From JBHJGP01 sp050331695 (GTDB lineage Bacteria; Pseudomonadota; Alphaproteobacteria; Geminicoccales; Geminicoccaceae): a DNA stretch of 11,707 nt. Below are positions 7,963 through 11,707 of this stretch, piece after piece (position 1 is the stretch's first letter; the number at the start of each line of letters is the position of its first letter). The notes below the pieces were generated by a model that did no database searches, was not told where the DNA came from, and saw nothing but the letters and a program-made list of their open reading frames with translations. The DNA is taken from positions 1 through 11,707 of the forward strand of contig JBHJGP010000030.1 in NCBI GenBank assembly GCA_050331695.1, written 5' to 3'. The position numbers and the translations under genes are program-made.

Positions 7963-8975
7963 CAGTAGACCAGCTCGTCTTCTTTGCCGTCCGAAAGCAT
8001 GATCTCGCCATTCGCCGAAAGGTCCTTGGCGATGGTGACCAGCGTGCTTTGCGCCTCCTCGACGTCGCGCAGGCGGACGGGGCCTAGACTGTCCATATCC
8101 TCGCGCAGGATCTTCGCCGCCCGCTCGGACATGTTCTTGGTGAACTGCTCGCGAAGCTTTTCGCCGGTACCCTTGAGCGCGAGGGCGAGGACGTCGGAGC
8201 CGACATTGCGCATCAGGACCTGAACGCCGGCATCGTCGAGCTTGTTCAGATCGTCGAAGGTGAACATGAGATTGCGAATCTTGTCCGCGCTCTCCTTGTT
8301 CCGCTCCTCGAGCATGCCGATAAATCGGGTTTCGGTCGTCCGGTCGAAATAGTTGAAAATCTCGGCCATGACCTCGTGATTGTCACGGCGCTGGGTGCGG
8401 GCGAGAGTGCTGACGAATTCCGAGCGCAGGGTTTTTTCAACGTCGGCCAGAATGTCCTTTTGCACCGTTTCCATGCGCAGCATCCGCATCACCACCTCCA
8501 TGCCGAAATCTTCAGGCAGGTGGATAAGGACACGGGAGGAATGGTCCGGCTTGATCTTGGAGAGGACCACGGCCACGGTTTGCGGATATTCGTTCTTGAG
8601 ATAGGAGGCGAGGACCGCTTCGTTGACGTTGCCGAGCTTGTCCCAGATCGTGCGACCGGCGGGGCCACGGATCTCCTCCATGATCATGCCGACCCGGTCC
8701 TGGTCGAGAAACTTCTCGAGCAGTTTCTCGGTCGTCTCGAAACTGCCGACTAGCTTACCGCCGTTGGCCATCGATTCGCCGAACTGGCGAAGCAAATGCT
8801 CGACCAGCGCCGCGTCGATGGAGCCGAGCACCGACATGATCTGCGAGATTTCCTTGATCTCGTCGATCTCGAGATTGGCAAACAGCTTACCGACATGCTC
8901 CTCGCTGAGCGTCAGCATCAAGATCGCGACCTTTTCTGGCCCGCTGATCTGATCCATATCCTTGAGCGAACTCAT
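7962..8975 (-). CDS. fliG: FliG, flagellar motor switch and torque-generating protein
   Basis: The 337-residue product is a full-length FliG. The N-terminal domain (about 1-100) would bind FliF. The middle domain has the PQ motif as EYPQ (129-132) instead of the more common EHPQ. The C-terminal domain has MFTF (237-240, the MFXF hinge) and the torque helix around NMSERAAKILRED (281-293) and GPVR (298-301). By alignment with E. coli FliG from memory, the charged torque residues K264, R281, D288, D289 and R297 correspond to K268, R285, E292, D293 and R301, so one is a conservative Asp-to-Glu change. FliG sits on the MS ring and contacts the stator. The ATG lies 10 bp after the fliF stop, with AGAGG 7 nt upstream overlapping that stop. 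It shares one base with fliH. Confidence 0.98.
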   Translation of the reverse strand: MSSLKDMDQISGPEKVAILMLTLSEEHVGKLFANLEIDEIKEISQIMSVLGSIDAALVEHLLRQFGESMANGGKLVGSFETTEKLLEKFLDQDRVGMIMEEIRGPAGRTIWDKLGNVNEAVLASYLKNEYPQTVAVVLSKIKPDHSSRVLIHLPEDFGMEVVMRMLRMETVQKDILADVEKTLRSEFVSTLARTQRRDNHEVMAEIFNYFDRTTETRFIGMLEERNKESADKIRNLMFTFDDLNKLDDAGVQVLMRNVGSDVLALALKGTGEKLREQFTKNMSERAAKILREDMDSLGPVRLRDVEEAQSTLVTIAKDLSANGEIMLSDGKEDELVY

Positions 8976-8982
8976 CTAGCGG

Positions 8983-8987
8983 CCTCT
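8983..8987 (-). promoter_or_regulatory. fliG ribosome-binding site overlapping the fliF stop
   Basis: AGAGG on the minus strand stands 7 nt before the fliG ATG and shares bases with the TAG stop of fliF. The layout lets ribosomes finishing fliF restart on fliG, which would keep ring and rotor subunits in step. Confidence 0.6.
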
Positions 8988-10692
8988 AGTCTTGGTTCTG
9001 GAGCCAGGCGCGGATGGCCCGCACCGCTTCTTCCGGCTGCTCGTCGATCATCTCCTCGACCTGAGTGATCAAAGACGCGCGTATCTGCCCGGAGACCTGG
9101 TCGATCTCGAGAAGCCGTTCCTCGATCTCGTTCTCGAACTCTTCTTGAAGTGTCGCTTCGGCCTCGCTGCCGGGTTCGATCAGGACGTCGCCATCATGGG
9201 TCACGGTGACGCCGGCCGCGGTCTCGAGCGCCGGCTGATCCTTCGCCGGGAACACTCGGGCGAGCGTCGGCCGCACGACCAGGAGAATGACCAGCAAGGT
9301 ACCGACCACGAGGCTCGCGATCTCAGCGATCCGCATCCACTCACCGCGGCTGAAATCGAACGCTCCGGGTTCGGCGATCTCGGCCTGGGGCGGCGTCGCG
9401 AACGGACGATTGATGATCTCGACGACGTCGCCCCGATCGACATCGACACCGGCAGCACCGCGGACCAGTGCAGCAAGCTGGTCCAACTCGTCTTGCGGGC
9501 GGGGCTGATACGAGGCGCTGCCATCGGCCCCGATCGCATAGGTTCCGTCCACCAAAACCGCGATCGACAGTCGTTTCACGTTGCCGCCGGCCTGGGTGTG
9601 GTTTCTCACCGTGCGCGAGATCTCGTAATTCACGATCTCCTCGGTGCGGAGCGTCCTTTCATTGGCGCTTGAGCCAACGTCATTCTGGTTGGCCGCCGGC
9701 AGATTGTTCTGGACCGAGACGCCGGTCTCGGCCTCGCTCTCGGCAAGTTCGGATTCCTCCTCGACGCTGCGCGTGCTGCGCGCCACCTGACTGTCGGGAT
9801 CAAAGGTCTCCGAGGTCTCGGTGATTTCGTCGAAGTTCATCTCGGCGGCGACGCTGACGTGCACCTTGCCGTAGCCCACTGGGCGTTCGAGCAATTGGGT
9901 CAGATTGTCGGCGAGCCGCTGCTCATAGCTGCGGCGATACTCTTCCGCCCGGCTGGAAACGGCTTGCCCTTCGTCACCGCCATTGCGGGCGAGCAGCGCG
10001 CCCTTGTCGTCGACGACGGTGATCCGTTCCGGCGAAAGGCCCGGGACGGCACCGGCAACCATCTGCTGAATGGCCGCCACCTGGGTCGGGTTGAGGCGGC
10101 TGCCGCCGCGCATCGACAGGGCGATCGAGGCGCTGGGCTCGATCCGTTCCCGCTGAAAGAGTTCGCGTTTCGGCAGGACCAGATGGACCCGGGCGCTGCG
10201 AACCGGTGCCATACTGGCGATCGTCCGCCCGAGTTCACCTTCGAGTGCGCGCACCAGATTGAGATTGGACTGGAACTGGGTGGTGCCGAGGGGGCTCGTA
10301 TCGTCGAAGATCTCATAGCCGACCGTGCCCGAAGACGGCAGACCCTCTTCCGCCATGGTGAGCCGCAATCTGAGCGCCCGATCTTCCGGCACCATCACGG
10401 CCGTGCCGTCCCGGCTTAGGCGGTAGGGCACCTGTAGATCGTCAAGCCGGGTCATGATGTCTTGGACATCACCAGCGTCGAGTTGGCCGAAAAGAAGGGT
10501 GTAGTTGGGTTGGGCGACGCGAAAACCGACGAACGTCAGAAAGGCGATGACCGCGAGTAGAATGGCGCCCAAGGCCAAGAGACGGCTGGCGCCCAGCTCC
10601 TTGAACAGCGCGAAGCGATCGTCGGCAGCCGCGGGCAGCCCCGGATTGCCGTCGGTCGTTGCCAGTTCTGTGCCACTCGTTTCGGTCGCCAC
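8986..10692 (-). CDS. fliF: FliF, flagellar MS-ring protein
   Basis: The 568-residue product has the FliF plan: a cytoplasmic N-terminus, membrane helix one at about 36-58, a large periplasmic part and membrane helix two at about 455-473. A cytoplasmic tail follows, ending EEAVRAIRAWLQNQD, the segment expected to bind FliG. The periplasmic part contains the YscJ/FliF ring-building region, with NYTLLFGQLDAGDVQDI (63-79), GYEIFDDTSPLGTTQFQ (125-141) and ARVHLVLPKRELFQR (167-181). A second ring module is split by an acidic, Asn/Ser-rich loop at about 300-345, the usual position of the beta-collar insertion. The start is a GTG: no ATG is available in frame upstream, and the overlapping ATG at 10705 is in another frame. 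It is the first gene of the long operon and lies 59 bp downstream of a candidate CtrA box. Confidence 0.97.
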   Translation of the reverse strand: MATETSGTELATTDGNPGLPAAADDRFALFKELGASRLLALGAILLAVIAFLTFVGFRVAQPNYTLLFGQLDAGDVQDIMTRLDDLQVPYRLSRDGTAVMVPEDRALRLRLTMAEEGLPSSGTVGYEIFDDTSPLGTTQFQSNLNLVRALEGELGRTIASMAPVRSARVHLVLPKRELFQRERIEPSASIALSMRGGSRLNPTQVAAIQQMVAGAVPGLSPERITVVDDKGALLARNGGDEGQAVSSRAEEYRRSYEQRLADNLTQLLERPVGYGKVHVSVAAEMNFDEITETSETFDPDSQVARSTRSVEEESELAESEAETGVSVQNNLPAANQNDVGSSANERTLRTEEIVNYEISRTVRNHTQAGGNVKRLSIAVLVDGTYAIGADGSASYQPRPQDELDQLAALVRGAAGVDVDRGDVVEIINRPFATPPQAEIAEPGAFDFSRGEWMRIAEIASLVVGTLLVILLVVRPTLARVFPAKDQPALETAAGVTVTHDGDVLIEPGSEAEATLQEEFENEIEERLLEIDQVSGQIRASLITQVEEMIDEQPEEAVRAIRAWLQNQD

Positions 10693-10750
10693 GCTCGCTT
10701 TCCATCCAGGCCGCCGCCGATCGCGACGCCGAAAGCTAGAGCGCTTATGC

Positions 10751-10766
10751 TAAAGAAGTGGTTAAC
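10751..10766. promoter_or_regulatory. Candidate CtrA-binding box in the fliF promoter
   Basis: The plus strand reads TAAA, seven bases, then TTAAC. This matches the CtrA consensus TTAA-N7-TTAAC at every defined base except one. It lies 59-74 bp upstream of the fliF GTG, so with the usual overlap with a -35 element it would give a leader of roughly 30 nt. In Caulobacter the fliF operon is CtrA-activated. No matching strong -10 is obvious, and binding is inferred from the motif and context only. Confidence 0.5.
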
Positions 10767-10863
10767 AGGGTCTCGGCCGGATCACCTTGAGCGCGGGTCC
10801 GAACGTGGATCCCACGCCGCGCCAACGCTTGTACAAACATCTTAACGGTCGGCCTGCTGGACC

Positions 10864-11139
10864 TCAGGCACGGTATTTTTGGATCCTGGTAACCCTAAGG
10901 CCCGGCACGCCATGCTTGTCGATCGCCCGCTCCCAGGCCAGATATTCCTCGGCCGAGAGACTGTAGCGCTCACAGGCCTCGTCCAAAGTCAACAAACCGA
11001 TCCGAACGGCGGTGACGACGATCGCCTTGCGTCGTGCCACCCACCGTTTGGTGTCCGGCGGCGGCAGATCCGCGAGGCTGAGCGTCACCAGAGCGCCCGC
11101 GGACCCCTCCTGTTCCAAGTTTAACGTCTGTTCCGACAT
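10864..11139 (-). CDS. sciP: SciP-type CtrA inhibitor (DUF1153 family)
   Basis: With the start at 11139 the product has 91 residues, the usual SciP size. The conserved core runs from LADLPPPDTKRWVARRKA (22-39) through IVVTAVRIGLLTLDEACERY (40-59) and YLAWERAIDKHGVPGLRVTR (66-85), the hallmark of the DUF1153 helix-turn-helix family. In Caulobacter, SciP binds CtrA at promoters and blocks transcription, so that CtrA-driven genes, flagellar ones included, are shut off in swarmer cells. An upstream in-frame ATG at 11208 would add 23 residues, but the inner ATG has GGAG 6 nt upstream and gives the family's length. The gene lies between flgE and fliF, as I recall for Caulobacter. It probably has its own promoter in the 149-bp gap before it. 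Confidence 0.95.
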   Translation of the reverse strand: MSEQTLNLEQEGSAGALVTLSLADLPPPDTKRWVARRKAIVVTAVRIGLLTLDEACERYSLSAEEYLAWERAIDKHGVPGLRVTRIQKYRA

Positions 11140-11145
11140 CACCGT

Positions 11146-11149
11146 CTCC
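11146..11149 (-). promoter_or_regulatory. Ribosome-binding site supporting the inner sciP start
   Basis: GGAG on the minus strand lies 6 nt before the ATG at 11139. It favours that start over the in-frame ATG at 11208, which would put this element inside the coding sequence. Confidence 0.65.
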
Positions 11150-11288
11150 ACAACCACACTTCGCCTAAGTCCGCGATTTCTTCCTTGGTTGCCTATTGTC
11201 GAGGACAAGCTTGAAGAATGGGTAAAGCACGGAAATGGCGAATACTTTCTCCAGTACGTCTGATCATGGTAAATACTCGTTCACTATA

Positions 11289-11707
11289 CTATCGGCTGAT
11301 GCGGATCAGCTCATCGAGCATTTCGTCTGCAGTGGTAACGACCCGGGCGTTGGCGGAGTAGGCGCGCTGGGTGACGATCATCTTCGAAAACTCGTCGGCC
11401 AGATCGACGTTGGCTAGCTCCAGGGCCGACGGTGTGATCCGCCCGCTGTCGGCAACGCCCGGGATGTTGAGGTTGGGATCGCCGGCGGCGTCAGTGGCCG
11501 CGTAGTTGTTGCCGGACCGGGGCTCGAGGGCAAGGGGATTGGAGAACGTGGCGATCGGGACGCGGTAGAGGCGCCTCCTCTGGCCATTGGTGAAGGCGAC
11601 CTCGACGAAACCCTCGTCGTCGACGAGGACGTTGGACACCTCGCCGACCTCCGTGCCGTCCTGCTCGAAGAAGGCGACGTCGAACGCGGTCGCCACTTGG
11701 ATGATCC
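11289..11707 (-). CDS. flgE: FlgE, flagellar hook protein, C-terminal part cut by window edge
   Basis: About 139 C-terminal codons are visible; the frame is open to the right edge, so the true start lies outside. The end matches alphaproteobacterial hook proteins. It has a VDDEGFVEVAFTNGQRRRLY stretch, then VPIATFSNPLALEPRSGNNY and a short insertion. The C-terminal helix follows: SALELANVDLADEFSKMIVT, then QRAYSANARVVTTADEMLDE and LIRISR. The LE-x-x-NVDLA and QRAYSANA pattern fits FlgE better than FlgF or FlgG. FlgE is exported by the FlhA-containing apparatus and polymerises into the hook. In Caulobacter its gene is a late, sigma-54- and FlbD-dependent target, and its promoter would lie beyond this window. 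The GTG within the visible part is not the start. No clear terminator follows the TAG. Confidence 0.93.
   Translation of the reverse strand, partial: IIQVATAFDVAFFEQDGTEVGEVSNVLVDDEGFVEVAFTNGQRRRLYRVPIATFSNPLALEPRSGNNYAATDAAGDPNLNIPGVADSGRITPSALELANVDLADEFSKMIVTQRAYSANARVVTTADEMLDELIRISR

Noticed and set aside
10804..10816. A 5-bp inverted repeat (CGTGG, ATC, CCACG) between sciP and the fliF box, considered as a terminator or operator.
   Set aside because: The stem is short, no T-run follows on either strand, and repeats this size arise often by chance in GC-rich DNA.
10809..10828. TGGCGCG on the minus strand, considered as the -24 half of a sigma-54 promoter.
   Set aside because: No TTGC-type -12 element follows at the right spacing; the bases there are GGGA.
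11233..11250. TGGAGAAAGTATTCGC upstream of sciP, considered as a sigma-54 promoter.
   Set aside because: The GG to GC spacing is one base too long and the flanking bases do not match the consensus.

Overview
The window is a GC-rich stretch of an alphaproteobacterial genome. It carries a block of flagellar and motility genes, all read from the minus strand, and I see no credible gene on the plus strand. The organism call rests on three things: a SciP/DUF1153 regulator, which is an alphaproteobacterial family; FlbD, a sigma-54 activator with a degenerate receiver domain like that of Caulobacter; and the order flgE - sciP - fliF - fliG - fliH - fliN - flbD - flhA, which matches the Caulobacter layout as I recall it. 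A motA-type gene between fliN and flbD, and a FliK-like gene plus a small methyltransferase after flhA, suggest a Rhodospirillales-like relative rather than Caulobacter itself. The genus cannot be fixed from this sequence.

Layout, read 5' to 3' on the minus strand (right to left in window coordinates). The 3' end of the hook gene flgE enters from the right edge (11707 to 11289). A 149-bp gap leads to sciP (11139 to 10864). A 171-bp gap holds a near-consensus CtrA box about 60-75 bp upstream of fliF. A tightly packed operon follows: fliF (10692-8986), fliG (8975-7962), fliH (7962-7201), fliN (7208-6852), motA-like (6839-6030), flbD (5995-4682), flhA (4675-2564) and a FliK-like gene (2523-664). 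Junctions run from an 8-bp overlap to gaps of about 40 bp, so the eight genes are probably co-transcribed. After a 173-bp gap comes a small SAM-dependent methyltransferase gene (490 to beyond position 1), cut by the left edge.

How the genes fit together. FliF forms the MS ring. FliG and FliN build the rotor/switch C ring on it. FliH is the peripheral regulator of the export ATPase, FlhA is the large gate subunit of the flagellar type III export apparatus, and the FliK-like protein probably acts in hook-length control or export switching. FlgE is an exported hook substrate. The MotA-like protein is a candidate stator subunit. FlbD and SciP are regulators. In Caulobacter, CtrA starts the fliF-class operons, SciP represses CtrA-dependent promoters, and FlbD with sigma-54 switches on late genes such as the hook gene while repressing fliF. 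This window has the genes for that circuit and a candidate CtrA site in the expected place.

I found no tRNA, rRNA, CRISPR array, insertion sequence or convincing terminator, and no gene-free stretch longer than about 175 bp. The window looks like a conserved core flagellar locus rather than a new system. The least ordinary parts are the divergent FliK-like protein with a repeated beta-rich module, the small methyltransferase at the left edge, and the regulatory gap between sciP and fliF.
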